Positions 12,124-21,588 of a stretch of 64,000 nt of DNA are shown here, piece by piece. The stretch lies in assembly GCF_014298075.1 (NCBI RefSeq), contig NZ_CP060418.1:3162001-3226000 (forward strand), given 5' to 3'. Within the stretch, counting starts at the first letter, position 1. Each line of letters opens with the position of its first letter. Origin of the DNA: Enterobacter sp. JUb54 (lineage in GTDB: Bacteria > Pseudomonadota > Gammaproteobacteria > Enterobacterales > Enterobacteriaceae). Position numbers and translations under genes: made by a program. The notes under the pieces are model-generated. The model saw only the letters and a list, made by a program, of their open reading frames with translations. It did no database searches and was not told the origin of the DNA.

Positions 12124-12456
12124 GAAAAAAGCCAGCAGAAGCAATCTGCTGGCAGGTGATTTTATACTCTATCTATTTCAAGTGACAGACAGGCGACCAA
12201 AACGTTTTGGCTTCAGTCACGTGACCTGAGTTTGAAAGCGGACAGGTATACACCAATACTCAGTCACACATGATATCGGCAAGGCCATGATCAGAGGTCT
12301 GTGACGTAACTCCCCACTGCATCAGCTCGCCAAGAATCTTCTGCTGTCTCCCTGCCATCAAGCGGGCCAGCCATGACGCATCCTGCGTCGCAGAAAAGTA
12401 GCGTTGGTAGAACTGTTTCGCGGTAGACCCCATCATATTCACCTCCTCGCTTCATC
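12124..12456 (-). ncRNA. sgrS: SgrS small RNA (glucose-phosphate stress), enlarged
   Basis: Hfq-dependent sRNA that pairs with ptsG and other mRNAs. The seed GTGTGACTGAGTATTGGTG (minus strand, 12251-12269) is identical to the E. coli one. The 5' end GATGAAGCGAGGAGGTG also matches, and the RNA ends in a hairpin (GCCAGCAG..CTGCTGGC, 12131-12153) with a U-run at 12125-12130. A weak promoter with -10 AATAAT lies 7 bases upstream of the 5' end. The RNA is about 330 nt against 227 in E. coli; about 97 nt separate seed from terminator stem, against about 11 in E. coli. It encodes SgrT and is divergent from sgrR. Confidence 0.93.
12260..12436 (-). CDS. sgrT: SgrT, small inhibitor of glucose PTS
   Basis: Small protein encoded in SgrS that blocks glucose uptake through PtsG. 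The core KQFYQRYFSAT and LGELMQWG match E. coli SgrT (RQFYQHYF..LEGLMQWD). The start at the ATG at 12436 or 12433 follows GAGGAGG by a good distance; a GTG at 12442 overlaps that site and is unlikely. The predicted 58 aa exceeds the 43 aa of E. coli because of a C-terminal tail (TSQTSDHGLADIMCD). Its UGA stop is inside the sRNA seed. Confidence 0.88.
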   Translation of the reverse strand: MMGSTAKQFYQRYFSATQDASWLARLMAGRQQKILGELMQWGVTSQTSDHGLADIMCD

Positions 12457-12523
12457 GAAGTGGATTATTGGCCTAATATAGGGATTAATAAATTGCTGAC
12501 TTTTCATCAGGAGTTCCCCTTTT

Positions 12524-14179
12524 ATGTCTTCTGCTCGTTTGCAACAACAGTTCATCCGCCTCTGGCAGTGCTGCGAAGGCCAATCGCAGGAGACGACGCT
12601 TAACGAACTGGCAGAGATGCTGTGCTGTTCTCGCCGCCATATGCGCACGCTGCTGAACATGATGGAAGCCCGCGGCTGGCTAACCTGGGAGGCGGAAGCC
12701 GGGCGCGGTAAGCGTTCCAGGCTGACCTTCCTCTATACCGGCCTGGCGCTGCAGCAGCAGCGGGCAGAAGATCTGCTAGAGCAGGATCGGATCGATCAGC
12801 TGGTTCAACTGGTGGGGGATAAAGCCGCCGTGCGCCAGATGCTGGTGTCGCATCTCGGCCGCAGCTTTCGCCAGGGGCGGCATATTCTCCGGGTGCTCTA
12901 CTACCGGCCGATGAAAAATCTGCTCCCCGGCAGCGCGCTGCGCCGCTCGGAAAACCATATCGCCCGGCAGATCTTCAGCGCGCTGACCCGGGTAAATGAG
13001 GAAAACGGGGAACTGGAAGCCGATATCGCCCACCACTGGCAGCAGATCTCGCCGACCCACTGGCGGTTCTTTCTCCGTCCCGGCATTCATTTTCACCACG
13101 GCAGAGAGCTGGAGATGGAGGATGTGATTGCCTCCTTACAGCGCAGCAACACCCTGCCGCTCTATGCGCATATCGAACGTATTGTCTCCCCCACAGCCTG
13201 GACTCTGGACATCCACCTGACACAACCGGACCGTTGGCTACCGTGGCTGTTGGGCCAGGTTTCGGCGGTGGTGCTGCCGCGGGAATGGCAGTCGATGGAC
13301 AATTTCGCCAGTATGCCGGTCGGCACCGGGCCTTACGCGGTGGTACGCAACAATCAAAACCAGCTCAAGATCCACGCCTTCGATGACTATTTTGGCTACC
13401 GGGCGCTGATCGATGAAGTCAACGTCTGGGTGCTGCCGGAAATTAGCGAAGAACCCAACGGCGGCTTAACGCTGCAGGGCACCACCCAAAGTGAGAAGGC
13501 GGTTGAGAGCCGCCTTGAAGAAGGGTGCTATTACCTGCTGTTTGATGCCCGCAGCCCGCTGGGCGACAACAGCGCGGTGCGTCAATGGCTCAGCTACCTG
13601 TTCCAGCCCGCCACGCTGCTCTACCATGCCGGCGAACATTACCAGGGTAACTGGTTCCCGGCCTACGGCCTGCTGCCCCGCTGGCACCACGCCCGCAGCC
13701 ACGCCTGTGAAAAACCGGCGGGGCTGGAATCCGTCACCCTGACCTATTATCGCGATCACGTCGAACACCGGGTGATGGGCGGGATCATGGCGGAGCTGCT
13801 GGCGGAGCATCAGGTAAAACTTGAGATTCAGGAGCTGGAGTACGAGGAGTGGCACCGCGGTGAGGTGGTCAGCGATATCTGGCTGAACAGCGCCAACTTT
13901 ACCCTGCCGATCGATTTTTCACTCTTTGCCTTGCTGTACGAAGTCCCGCTGATTCGCCACTGCATCCCCATCGACTGGGAGCAGGAAGCCCGGCGCTGGC
14001 ACGCCGGCGAATTAAATCCGGCCACCTGGAGCCAGCAGTTGCTGGCCAATCAAACCGTCGTTCCGCTGATCCACCACTGGCTGATGATCCAGGGCCAGCG
14101 CAGCATGCGCGGCGTGCGCATGAACACCCTCGGCTGGTTTGATTTCAAATCCGCATGGTTTGCCCCGCCGGAGCCGTAA
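12524..14179 (+). CDS. sgrR: Transcriptional activator SgrR
   Basis: Activator of sgrS and setA during glucose-phosphate stress. It has 551 aa as in E. coli. An N-terminal winged helix-turn-helix (about residues 1-110, [20 protein letters not shown]) is fused to a solute-binding-protein-like domain (about 160-550) thought to sense a small metabolite. The gene is divergent from sgrS, sharing a short promoter gap. AGGAG lies 8 bases before the ATG. Confidence 0.97.
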   Translation: MSSARLQQQFIRLWQCCEGQSQETTLNELAEMLCCSRRHMRTLLNMMEARGWLTWEAEAGRGKRSRLTFLYTGLALQQQRAEDLLEQDRIDQLVQLVGDKAAVRQMLVSHLGRSFRQGRHILRVLYYRPMKNLLPGSALRRSENHIARQIFSALTRVNEENGELEADIAHHWQQISPTHWRFFLRPGIHFHHGRELEMEDVIASLQRSNTLPLYAHIERIVSPTAWTLDIHLTQPDRWLPWLLGQVSAVVLPREWQSMDNFASMPVGTGPYAVVRNNQNQLKIHAFDDYFGYRALIDEVNVWVLPEISEEPNGGLTLQGTTQSEKAVESRLEEGCYYLLFDARSPLGDNSAVRQWLSYLFQPATLLYHAGEHYQGNWFPAYGLLPRWHHARSHACEKPAGLESVTLTYYRDHVEHRVMGGIMAELLAEHQVKLEIQELEYEEWHRGEVVSDIWLNSANFTLPIDFSLFALLYEVPLIRHCIPIDWEQEARRWHAGELNPATWSQQLLANQTVVPLIHHWLMIQGQRSMRGVRMNTLGWFDFKSAWFAPPEP

Positions 14180-14224
14180 TGCTTTCAGTCAACTAACAAA
14201 ATCATTACACTATTCGCCGTTCTC

Positions 14225-14380
14225 AACGGGGTGCTATTAAACATACGCGCCATCGTTCGGACTACCTCCGCGTTGGCCACTGAACAGGCTGGCTAACGCA
14301 GAGGCAGCGCGAAGGATGCAGTGTATAGGCTGAGAAAATACCCGTCGAACCTGATCCGGATAACGCCGGCGAAGGGATTT
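14225..14380 (+). promoter_or_regulatory. TPP riboswitch (THI element)
   Basis: The conserved THI core is present: CGGGGTGC (about 14227-14234), CTGAGA (about 14332), ACCCGTCGAACCTGATC and GGATAACGCCGGCGAAGGGA ending near 14378. It precedes thiB and would shut expression when thiamine diphosphate is abundant. The arm between the 5' strand and CTGAGA is long, consistent with an enlarged P3 region. Confidence 0.95.
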
Positions 14381-14426
14381 GGGGCCGACTCAAAATCCTT
14401 TGCCACCCTTTTTTATGAGGTGCAAA

Positions 14427-15410
14427 GTGTTGAAAAAATTACTCCCGCTGCTGGTCCTGGTCGCCGCGCCCGCGCTGGCGAAGCCTGTCCTTACCGTTTA
14501 TACCTATGACTCTTTTTCCGCCGACTGGGGCCCTGGCCCGGTGGTGAAAAAGGCGTTTGAAGCCGACTGCAACTGCGAGCTGAAGTTCGTGGCACTGGAA
14601 GATGGCGTGTCGTTGCTTAACCGTCTGCGGATGGAGGGCAAAAACAGCAAAGCCGATGTCGTGCTCGGGCTGGATAACAATCTGCTGGAAGCGGCAGCGC
14701 AGAGCAAATTGTTCGCCAAAAGTCAGGTGCCGGCCAGCGCGGTCACGGTGCCTGGCGGCTGGGATAACGATACCTTCGTGCCGTTCGATTATGGCTACTT
14801 CGCGTTCGTCTACGATAAAAATAAGCTCCAGAACCCGCCTAAAAGCCTGAAAGAGCTGGTTGAAAGCGATCGGAAGTGGCGGGTTATCTATGAGGATCCG
14901 CGGACCAGTACGCCGGGCCTGGGGCTGCTGCTGTGGATGCAGAAAGTCTATGGCGATAAGGCCCCGGAAGCCTGGCAGAAGCTGGCAGCGAAAACGGTCA
15001 CCGTCACCAAAGGCTGGAGCGAGGCCTATGGTCTGTTCCTGAAAGGGGAAAGCGACCTGGTGCTCAGCTATACCACCTCGCCGGCCTATCACATTATCGA
15101 AGAGAAAAAAGACCAGTACGCGGCCGCCGGTTTTACCGAAGGTCACTATCTGCAGGTTGAAGTCGCCGCGCGCACCGCCGCCAGCAAACAACCCGAACTG
15201 GCTGAGAAATTCCTCAAGTTTATGGTGTCACCGGCCTTCCAGAACGCGATCCCTACCGGCAACTGGATGTATCCGGTTACCCAGGTTGCGCTGCCCGCAG
15301 GCTTTGAGGCCCTGCAAAAACCGCAAACTACCCTGCAATTTACCCCGCAGCAGGTCGCCGCAGAACGTCAGAACTGGATTAATGCATGGCAACGCGCCGT
15401 CAGCCACTAA
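14427..15410 (+). CDS. thiB: Thiamine/TPP ABC transporter, periplasmic binding protein
   Basis: Periplasmic receptor for thiamine, thiamine phosphate and TPP. It has a cleavable signal peptide (LKKLLPLLVLVAAPALA, cleavage before KPVLTVYTYDSF) and an extracellular-solute-binding fold. A GTG start at 14427 gives 327 aa, exactly the E. coli length, and has AGG about 6 bases upstream; the ATG at 14415 is less likely. First gene of thiBPQ, directly under the TPP riboswitch. It overlaps thiP by 25 bases. Confidence 0.96.
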   Translation: MLKKLLPLLVLVAAPALAKPVLTVYTYDSFSADWGPGPVVKKAFEADCNCELKFVALEDGVSLLNRLRMEGKNSKADVVLGLDNNLLEAAAQSKLFAKSQVPASAVTVPGGWDNDTFVPFDYGYFAFVYDKNKLQNPPKSLKELVESDRKWRVIYEDPRTSTPGLGLLLWMQKVYGDKAPEAWQKLAAKTVTVTKGWSEAYGLFLKGESDLVLSYTTSPAYHIIEEKKDQYAAAGFTEGHYLQVEVAARTAASKQPELAEKFLKFMVSPAFQNAIPTGNWMYPVTQVALPAGFEALQKPQTTLQFTPQQVAAERQNWINAWQRAVSH

Positions 15411-16996
15411 GTCTTAGCTGGCTGATACCGGGCCTGACGGCCAGCGCATTGCTGGTCGTCGTGGCGCTGTCGGCGTTTCTGGCGCTCTGGAGCAGCGCGC
15501 CGGAGGCCGCCTGGTCTTCGGTGTTGAACGATAGCTACCTGTGGCACGTTATCCGTTTCTCCTTCTGGCAGGCGTTTCTCTCGGCGCTTCTTTCCGTCGT
15601 GCCGGCGGTGTTTCTCGCCCGCGCGCTCTACCGCCGACGTTTTCCCGGTCGAACGCTGTTGCTGCGCCTGTGCGCAATGACGCTGATCCTGCCGGTACTG
15701 GTGGCGGTCTTCGGTATTCTTAGCGTGTACGGTCGTCAGGGCTGGTTGGCGACGCTGTTTAACGCCGTCGGCTGGCAGTGGGATTTCTCGCCCTACGGGT
15801 TACAGGGCATTCTGCTGGCGCACGTCTTCTTCAATATGCCGATGGCCACCCGCCTGCTGCTGCAGGCACTGGAGAATATCCCCGGAGAGCAGCGCCAGAT
15901 AGCCGCCCAGTTGGGAATGCGCGGCTATCACTTTTTCCGCCTGGTGGAATGGCCGTGGCTCCGGCGGCAAATCCCGCCCGTTGCGGCGCTGATTTTTATG
16001 CTGTGCTTCGCCAGTTTCGCCACCGTGCTGTCCCTCGGCGGCGGCCCGCAGGCCACCACTATTGAGCTGGCGATCTACCAGGCGCTGAGCTTTGATTACG
16101 ATCCGGCCCGCGCCGCGATGCTGGCGCTGATCCAGATGATCTGCTGTCTCGGGCTGGTGCTGCTTGCCCAGCGCTTGAGCAAAGCGGTCGCCATCGGTGT
16201 GAGCCATGTTCACGGCTGGCGCGATCCGGACGATCGCCTGCACAGCCGCCTCAGCGACGCGGTGTTAATTGCTCTCGCGCTCCTGCTACTGCTTCCTCCG
16301 CTGCTGGCGGTTGTCGTCGACGGCCTGAATAGCAACCTGTTCAGCGTACTGGCCCGCCCGGCGTTGTGGCAGGCGTTCTGGACCTCGCTGCGCATCGCGC
16401 TGTGCGCCGGGGTGCTGAGCGTTATTCTGACGATGATGCTGCTGTGGAGCAGTCGTGAACTGCGTCTGCGTAACCAGCCTCTGGCGGGGCAGACGCTGGA
16501 GCTTAGCGGCATGCTAATCCTCGCCATGCCGGGGATCGTGCTGGCAACCGGCTTCTTTTTACTGCTCAATAACAGTATCGGCCTGCCCGAATCCGCTGAC
16601 GGAATCGTGATCTGCACCAACGCGCTGATGGCCATTCCCTACGCCCTGAAGGTGCTGGAAAACCCGATGCGCGATATCGCCGTACGCTACGGTCAGCTGT
16701 GCCACTCCCTCGGCATGAGTGGTGTCACCCGCCTGCGGGTGGTCGAACTGCGCGCCTTAAAACGCCCGCTGGCCCAGGCGCTGGCCTTTGCCTGCGTGCT
16801 GTCGATCGGCGATTTTGGCGCCGTCGCGCTGTTCGGGAACGACACTTTCCGCACGCTGCCGTTCTATCTGTACCAGCAGATTGGCGCCTATCGTAGCCAG
16901 GATGGCGCGGTGACCGCCCTGCTGCTGCTGGTGCTGTGCTTTGTCCTCTTTACCGTGATTGAGAAACTTCCGGGGCGTGATGCTAAAACTGAATGA
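15386..16996 (+). CDS. thiP: Thiamine ABC transporter permease
   Basis: Inner-membrane permease of the ThiBPQ importer, 536 aa as in E. coli, with about 12 membrane segments in two homologous halves. Each half carries an EAA-type cytoplasmic loop contacting ThiQ (near [16 protein letters not shown] and near [12 protein letters not shown]). The start lies within thiB and the end within thiQ, so the operon is translationally compact. Confidence 0.96.
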   Translation: MATRRQPLSLSWLIPGLTASALLVVVALSAFLALWSSAPEAAWSSVLNDSYLWHVIRFSFWQAFLSALLSVVPAVFLARALYRRRFPGRTLLLRLCAMTLILPVLVAVFGILSVYGRQGWLATLFNAVGWQWDFSPYGLQGILLAHVFFNMPMATRLLLQALENIPGEQRQIAAQLGMRGYHFFRLVEWPWLRRQIPPVAALIFMLCFASFATVLSLGGGPQATTIELAIYQALSFDYDPARAAMLALIQMICCLGLVLLAQRLSKAVAIGVSHVHGWRDPDDRLHSRLSDAVLIALALLLLLPPLLAVVVDGLNSNLFSVLARPALWQAFWTSLRIALCAGVLSVILTMMLLWSSRELRLRNQPLAGQTLELSGMLILAMPGIVLATGFFLLLNNSIGLPESADGIVICTNALMAIPYALKVLENPMRDIAVRYGQLCHSLGMSGVTRLRVVELRALKRPLAQALAFACVLSIGDFGAVALFGNDTFRTLPFYLYQQIGAYRSQDGAVTALLLLVLCFVLFTVIEKLPGRDAKTE

Positions 16997-17681
16997 TGTA
17001 ACCTGGCTCTACCAGCATCTGCCGATGCGGTTCACGCTCTCCGTTGAGCGAGGTGAACGCATCGCCGTGCTCGGCCCCAGCGGCGCGGGGAAAAGTACGC
17101 TGCTGAACCTGATCGCCGGCTTTTTGCCACCGGCAAGCGGCACGATAATCATCGACGGCCAGCCGCATACCGATACGCCGCCGGCCCGGCGCCCGGTGTC
17201 GATGTTATTCCAGGAAAACAATCTCTTTAACCATCTCACCGTCCGCCAGAATATCGGCCTCGGGATGCATCCGGGGCTGAAGCTCACCGCCGCGCAGACT
17301 GCCAGCCTGCAGGCCATCGCCGGACAAATGGGGATTGATACACTGCTGGACAGGCTGCCGGGGGAACTCTCCGGCGGCCAGCGTCAGCGCGCCGCGCTGG
17401 CACGCTGTCTGGTTCGGGAACAGCCGGTGTTGTTGCTGGATGAGCCGTTTTCCGCCCTCGACCCGGCGCTGCGTCAGGAGATGCTGGCGCTGGTCAGCGA
17501 CGTGTGCCAGCAGCAGCAGTTAACCCTGCTGATGGTGTCGCACAGCGTCGAAGACGCCGCGCGCATCGCCCCACGATCGCTGGTGGTCGCTGACGGGCGT
17601 ATCGCCTGGGACGGCGACACCGACACTTTACTTCAGGGAAACAGCAGCGCCTCTCACCTGTTAGGGATCAGCGCGCGATAA
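16980..17681 (+). CDS. thiQ: Thiamine ABC transporter ATP-binding protein
   Basis: ATPase of the thiamine importer. It contains Walker A GPSGAGKS, the Q-loop, ABC signature LSGGQRQR and Walker B VLLLDEP. A start at [11 protein letters not shown] gives 233 aa (232 in E. coli); an upstream ATG adds seven unlikely residues. It overlaps thiP by 17 bases. Its 3' end overlaps the convergent yabI stop by 14 bases. Confidence 0.96.
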   Translation: MLKLNDVTWLYQHLPMRFTLSVERGERIAVLGPSGAGKSTLLNLIAGFLPPASGTIIIDGQPHTDTPPARRPVSMLFQENNLFNHLTVRQNIGLGMHPGLKLTAAQTASLQAIAGQMGIDTLLDRLPGELSGGQRQRAALARCLVREQPVLLLDEPFSALDPALRQEMLALVSDVCQQQQLTLLMVSHSVEDAARIAPRSLVVADGRIAWDGDTDTLLQGNSSASHLLGISAR

Positions 17682-18432
17682 CCTTGTGCAGAATATCGAG
17701 GTAGACCGGCATCAGCGGATGGCGAATCACCACGGTTAACGCCACGCCGGCCAGCACCACCGTCAGGGGAGTCAGCCAAAGCAAGCGTGGGCGAGGCAGG
17801 AAGCGCGTCAGACGATCGCGCGTTTTCGCGCTCCGCCACAGCCGCCAGCACAACCAGCCCGCCAGCCACACCAGCAGCGCGGCCAGCAGCAGCAGCCACT
17901 TGAAGCTGGCGCTGTGTTCATCGGCAGGAATATCAATCGCCGCACCGGCCAGAATCCCCGGCATAAAGTACAGCGGCGGCCAGAGCAGACAGCCAATAAT
18001 ATTCGGCGGGATAAACTTCATTACCGGGAGGTCGAGCATGCCGGCCACCATTGGTACCAGCGGTCGCGTCGGGCCGACGAAGCGGCCGATCAGAATGGTT
18101 ACCATGCTGTGCTGATGTAGCGCGTGCTCGGTTTTATCCAGCAGCGCTTTGTTTTTCTTCATAAACGACCAGCGGTGCAACGGTTTCTTAAACCGCCAGC
18201 CGAGCCAGAAGGAGATCCAGTCGCCGAGCAAACAGCCGACAATCCCCGCCAGCCACGCCTGCCAGAAGTTGACTTCACCGCTACCGATGAGCGCCCCAAG
18301 ACCGGCCATCATCACCGTTCCCGGCAATATCAGCCCCACCAGCGCCAACGACTCCAGGAAGGCGACCAGCATCACGGCTATCAAGGAATAGACCGTGGAT
18401 TGGGTGATAAAATGTTCCAGCAAAGCTTGCAT
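17668..18432 (-). CDS. yabI: DedA-family inner membrane protein YabI
   Basis: DedA/SNARE-associated family membrane protein, a group linked to lipid flipping and membrane homeostasis; the specific role of YabI is not settled. The start at [11 protein letters not shown] gives 254 aa as in E. coli; a longer reading adds 17 residues without support. Family motifs include [13 protein letters not shown], the re-entrant-loop segment [12 protein letters not shown], and [12 protein letters not shown]. Convergent with thiQ and overlapping its stop codon. Confidence 0.94.
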   Translation of the reverse strand: MQALLEHFITQSTVYSLIAVMLVAFLESLALVGLILPGTVMMAGLGALIGSGEVNFWQAWLAGIVGCLLGDWISFWLGWRFKKPLHRWSFMKKNKALLDKTEHALHQHSMVTILIGRFVGPTRPLVPMVAGMLDLPVMKFIPPNIIGCLLWPPLYFMPGILAGAAIDIPADEHSASFKWLLLLAALLVWLAGWLCWRLWRSAKTRDRLTRFLPRPRLLWLTPLTVVLAGVALTVVIRHPLMPVYLDILHKVIAR

Positions 18433-18514
18433 AATGTGCCCGGTTTCAAAACGAAGCACGGATTTTCCAGAGCCGTCGTGCATTCGTCAAGCCATCAATT
18501 GTCAGAATAAACCC

Positions 18515-18630
18515 GTCATACTTCAAGTTGCATGAGCGTTGGCTTTCCTCGCTCACCCCAGTCACTTACTTGAGTAAGCTCCTGGGGATTCCCTGCGTTG
18601 CCGCCTTCCTGCAACTCGAATTATTTAGGG
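18515..18630. repeat. ERIC element
   Basis: An enterobacterial repetitive intergenic consensus element. It contains CGCTCACCCCAGTCACTTAC, the complement of the ERIC2 primer sequence, followed by GTAAGCTCCTGGGGATTC, the ERIC1R sequence. The ends are complementary (AAGTTGCA near 18524 with TGCAACTC near 18610), so the whole can fold into one long hairpin. It sits between yabI and araC, which diverge... from their shared gap only in the sense that yabI reads away and araC ends here. Confidence 0.93.
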
Positions 18631-18685
18631 TTTAGTTTACTGGTTGTGACAATTTTCCGGCGCAACATTTCATTTTATTTACGTT

Positions 18686-19531
18686 TTATTCACACCCCGC
18701 GCGGAATTCACTCGGGCTGGCGCCGGTACATTTTTTAAACACCCGCGAGAAATAGAGCTGATCTTCAAAACCGACATTGCGCCCCACCGTAGCGATCGGC
18801 ATCCGGGTGGTGCTGAGCAGCAGCTTCGCCTGGCTGATGCGCTGATCTTCCCGCCACCCCAGCACGCTGATGCCCAGCTGCTGACGGAACAGGTGCGACA
18901 GCCGCGAAGGCGACAGACAAACGTGTTGGGCAACGCTGGCGATATCGAAATGGCTGTCTGCCAGATGATCGCTGATGTACTGGCAGGCATCGCGCACGCG
19001 GTTGTCCAGCGGCGGATGCAGCGACTCGTTGATGGCCTCCATGCGCCGCAGCAGCAACTGCTCCAGCAGATTGATCGCCAGCAGCTCCGAGTAACGTCCG
19101 GCCCCTTGCCCCGCCTCAACAATTTGACCAAACAGCTCGCAAAAACGCGTCTGCCACGGCTCATCGGGACGGAAAAAACCGGTATGAGCGAAGATCGTCG
19201 GCCAGTTCAGCCATTCATGCCAGTAGGCGCGTGGGCGGAAGTAGACCCACTGGTGATACCACTCCCGGGCGTCAGGATGGCGCCCGTAATGATGAATCTC
19301 CCCCGGCGGAAACAGCAAAATATCCCCTGGCCGGCAGACAAACTGCTGGTCGTGGTTGTTGATCACCCCTTCACCGCGAATGGTCAGGTTGAGGATATAG
19401 CCCTTCATTCCCAACGGGCGATCGATAAAGAAATCCAGATAGCCATCGGCATCAATCGGCGTTAGCCCCGTCACCAGATGGGCGTTGAAAGAGTAGCCCG
19501 GCAATAGCGGATCGTTTTGTGTTTCAGCCAT
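18686..19531 (-). CDS. araC: Arabinose operon regulator AraC
   Basis: Arabinose-responsive activator/repressor of araBAD. An N-terminal arm and cupin domain ([34 protein letters not shown]) binds arabinose; a C-terminal AraC DNA-binding domain with two helix-turn-helices (about 175-281) ends in [17 protein letters not shown]. The start at [13 protein letters not shown] gives 281 aa, 11 shorter at the C-terminus than E. coli but, from memory, the same as Salmonella AraC. Divergent from araBAD with all E. coli-type operators between them. Confidence 0.97.
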   Translation of the reverse strand: MAETQNDPLLPGYSFNAHLVTGLTPIDADGYLDFFIDRPLGMKGYILNLTIRGEGVINNHDQQFVCRPGDILLFPPGEIHHYGRHPDAREWYHQWVYFRPRAYWHEWLNWPTIFAHTGFFRPDEPWQTRFCELFGQIVEAGQGAGRYSELLAINLLEQLLLRRMEAINESLHPPLDNRVRDACQYISDHLADSHFDIASVAQHVCLSPSRLSHLFRQQLGISVLGWREDQRISQAKLLLSTTRMPIATVGRNVGFEDQLYFSRVFKKCTGASPSEFRAGCE

Positions 19532-19558
19532 AAGATCGGCTCTCCTGGATATCACATG

Positions 19559-19575
19559 GAAACCAATTGTCCATA
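19559..19575. promoter_or_regulatory. araO2 operator
   Basis: GAAACCAATTGTCCATA is the exact complement of the E. coli araO2 sequence TATGGACAATTGGTTTC. It lies just upstream of the araC start and, with araI1 about 210 bp away, would support the AraC repression loop. Confidence 0.92.
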
Positions 19576-19702
19576 TTCAACATTGTACTGCTAACCCGTT
19601 GCTCCGTACTGGGACGGCGGTTGAAATTTAGAGCAAAACCCGCCACCTCACAGCAAAAACCGATGATAGCGCACATTTAAAGCACTTTCACCGGGTAACA
19701 GG

Positions 19703-19736
19703 TGTGTCTATATGGACGGCAGGAAAGTCCACATTG
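19703..19736. promoter_or_regulatory. araO1 operator pair
   Basis: GTGTCTATATGGACGGC followed by GGAAAGTCCACATTGA matches the position and much of the sequence of E. coli araO1L/O1R, which overlap the araC promoter and give AraC autorepression. Confidence 0.8.
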
Positions 19737-19760
19737 AATATTTGCACGGCGTCACACTTT
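19737..19760. promoter_or_regulatory. CRP site of the ara regulatory region
   Basis: ATTTGCACGGCGTCACACTTT is identical to the CRP-binding region between araO1 and araI in E. coli, from memory. Confidence 0.85.
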
Positions 19761-19769
19761 GCGATGCTA

Positions 19770-19833
19770 TAGCAAAATAGTCCATAAGATTAGCGAATAC
19801 GGCCTGACGGTTTTGGCCATGAATATCTACTGT
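19770..19833 (+). promoter_or_regulatory. araI1-araI2 and araBAD promoter
   Basis: Half-sites TAGCAAAATAGTCCATA (19770-19786) and TAGCGAATACGGCCTGA (19791-19807) are spaced 21 bp centre to centre, as in E. coli. The second overlaps a -35 CTGACG (19804-19809), and the -10 TACTGT is at 19828-19833 with an 18-bp spacer. Confidence 0.88.
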
Positions 19834-19868
19834 TTCACCATTAATGGTTTTCTGCATGGAGTAACAGC

Positions 19869-21578
19869 ATGGCAATTGCGATTGGCCTCGATTTTGGTAG
19901 TGATTCAGTACGCGCCCTGGCGGTGGAATGTGCCACCGGCGCCGAACTCGCTACCAGCGTAGAATGGTACCCGCGCTGGCAGGAGGGTCTGTTCTGCGAC
20001 GGTCCGAATAACCAGTTCCGCCATCACCCGCGCGACTACATTGAGTCGATGGAATCCGCACTGAAAAGTGTGCTGGCGTTATTAAGCGCCGAACAACGTG
20101 CCAGCGTGGTTGGCATCGGCGTCGACAGCACCGGTTCCACACCGGCGCCGATCGATGCTGACGGTCAGGTACTGGCGCTGCGCGACGAGTTTGCCGATAA
20201 CCCGAACGCCATGTTCGTGCTGTGGAAAGACCACACCTCAGTTGAAGAGGCTGAAGCTATTACCCGCCTGTGCCACCAGCCGGGCAAAGAGGATTACTCC
20301 CGCTATATCGGTGGGATCTACTCCAGCGAATGGTTCTGGGCAAAAATACTTCACGTAACCCGTCAGGACAGCGCCGTCGCGCAGGCCGCGGTGTCGTGGG
20401 TAGAGCTGTGCGACTGGGTTCCGGCCCTGCTTTCCGGCACCACCCGTCCACAGGATCTGCGTCGCGGCCGCTGCAGCGCCGGGCACAAATCTCTGTGGCA
20501 TGAGAGCTGGGGTGGCCTGCCGCCTGCCAGCTTCTTCGATGAACTCGATCCGATTATCAACCAGAACCTGGCGTGGCCGATGTTCAGCGACACCTGGACC
20601 GCCGATGTGCCGGTCGGCTCGCTGTGCGCGGAATGGGCCGAACGTCTTGGCCTGCCGGAAACGGTGATCCTCTCCGGCGGTGCATTTGACTGCCACATGG
20701 GCGCCGTCGGCGCCGGCGCGCAGCCAAACGCGCTGGTCAAAGTGATCGGCACCTCCACCTGCGACATCCTGATCGCCGATAAACAGAGCGTCGGCAACCG
20801 CACGGTGAAAGGGATCTGCGGCCAGGTTGATGGCAGCGTGGTACCTGACTTTATCGGGATGGAAGCCGGGCAATCTGCCTTCGGGGATATCTACGCCTGG
20901 TTTGGCCGTATTCTCGGCTGGCCGCTGGAACAGTTAGCGCAACAACATCCGGAACTGAAAGCACAGATTAGCGCCCAGCAGAAACAGCTGCTGCCGGCGC
21001 TGACCGAAGCCTGGGCAAAAAACCCGTCCCTCGAACATCTGCCGGTGGTCCTCGACTGGTTCAACGGCCGCCGTACCCCCAACGCTAACCAGCGCCTGAA
21101 AGGGGTGATTACCGATCTCAACCTCGCCACCGATGCACCAGCCTTGTTTGGCGGTCTGGTGGCGGCCACCGCCTTCGGGGCGCGCGCCATTATGGAGTGC
21201 TTCACCGAGCAGGGCATCCCGGTCAACAACGTGATGGCGCTGGGCGGCATCGCCCGCAAAAACCAGGTGATCATGCAGGCCTGCTGCGACGTGCTGAACC
21301 GGCCGCTGCAGATTGTCGCTTCCGATCAGTGTTGCGCGCTCGGCGCGGCAATCTTCGCCGCCGTCGCCGCGGGGGTGTATGAGGATATCCCGACAGCCCA
21401 GCACCATATGGCAAGCCAGGTCGAAAGCACCCTGCAGCCGCGCCCTCAGCAGGCACAACGCTTTGAACAACTTTATCAGCGCTACCAGCAGTGGTCGGTC
21501 AGCGCCGAACAACAGTATCTCCCTTCGGCTGTGAAGGCGGAAAAAGCCCCGCATTCTCAGGCAGCCCTCACCCATTAA
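19869..21578 (+). CDS. araB: Ribulokinase
   Basis: Phosphorylates L-ribulose to L-ribulose 5-phosphate. FGGY-family carbohydrate kinase of 569 aa (566 in E. coli). The N-terminal domain begins [18 protein letters not shown] (phosphate-binding); the C-terminal domain contains [18 protein letters not shown] and [13 protein letters not shown]. First gene of araBAD under the AraC/CRP promoter. Confidence 0.97.
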   Translation: MAIAIGLDFGSDSVRALAVECATGAELATSVEWYPRWQEGLFCDGPNNQFRHHPRDYIESMESALKSVLALLSAEQRASVVGIGVDSTGSTPAPIDADGQVLALRDEFADNPNAMFVLWKDHTSVEEAEAITRLCHQPGKEDYSRYIGGIYSSEWFWAKILHVTRQDSAVAQAAVSWVELCDWVPALLSGTTRPQDLRRGRCSAGHKSLWHESWGGLPPASFFDELDPIINQNLAWPMFSDTWTADVPVGSLCAEWAERLGLPETVILSGGAFDCHMGAVGAGAQPNALVKVIGTSTCDILIADKQSVGNRTVKGICGQVDGSVVPDFIGMEAGQSAFGDIYAWFGRILGWPLEQLAQQHPELKAQISAQQKQLLPALTEAWAKNPSLEHLPVVLDWFNGRRTPNANQRLKGVITDLNLATDAPALFGGLVAATAFGARAIMECFTEQGIPVNNVMALGGIARKNQVIMQACCDVLNRPLQIVASDQCCALGAAIFAAVAAGVYEDIPTAQHHMASQVESTLQPRPQQAQRFEQLYQRYQQWSVSAEQQYLPSAVKAEKAPHSQAALTH

Positions 21579-21588
21579 GGACACAACA

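Noticed and set aside
12197-12225. Idea that the palindromes inside SgrS are a LacI-type operator for an unknown regulator
   Set aside because: The sequences are palindromic with a central CG, but they lie inside the transcribed sRNA, no regulator is linked and no second copy was found; kept only as part of the SgrS size finding.
18686-18718. AraC ending about 11 residues earlier than E. coli AraC
   Set aside because: The DNA-binding domain is complete; the E. coli tail is dispensable and Salmonella AraC has, from memory, the same shorter length. Not a truncation.
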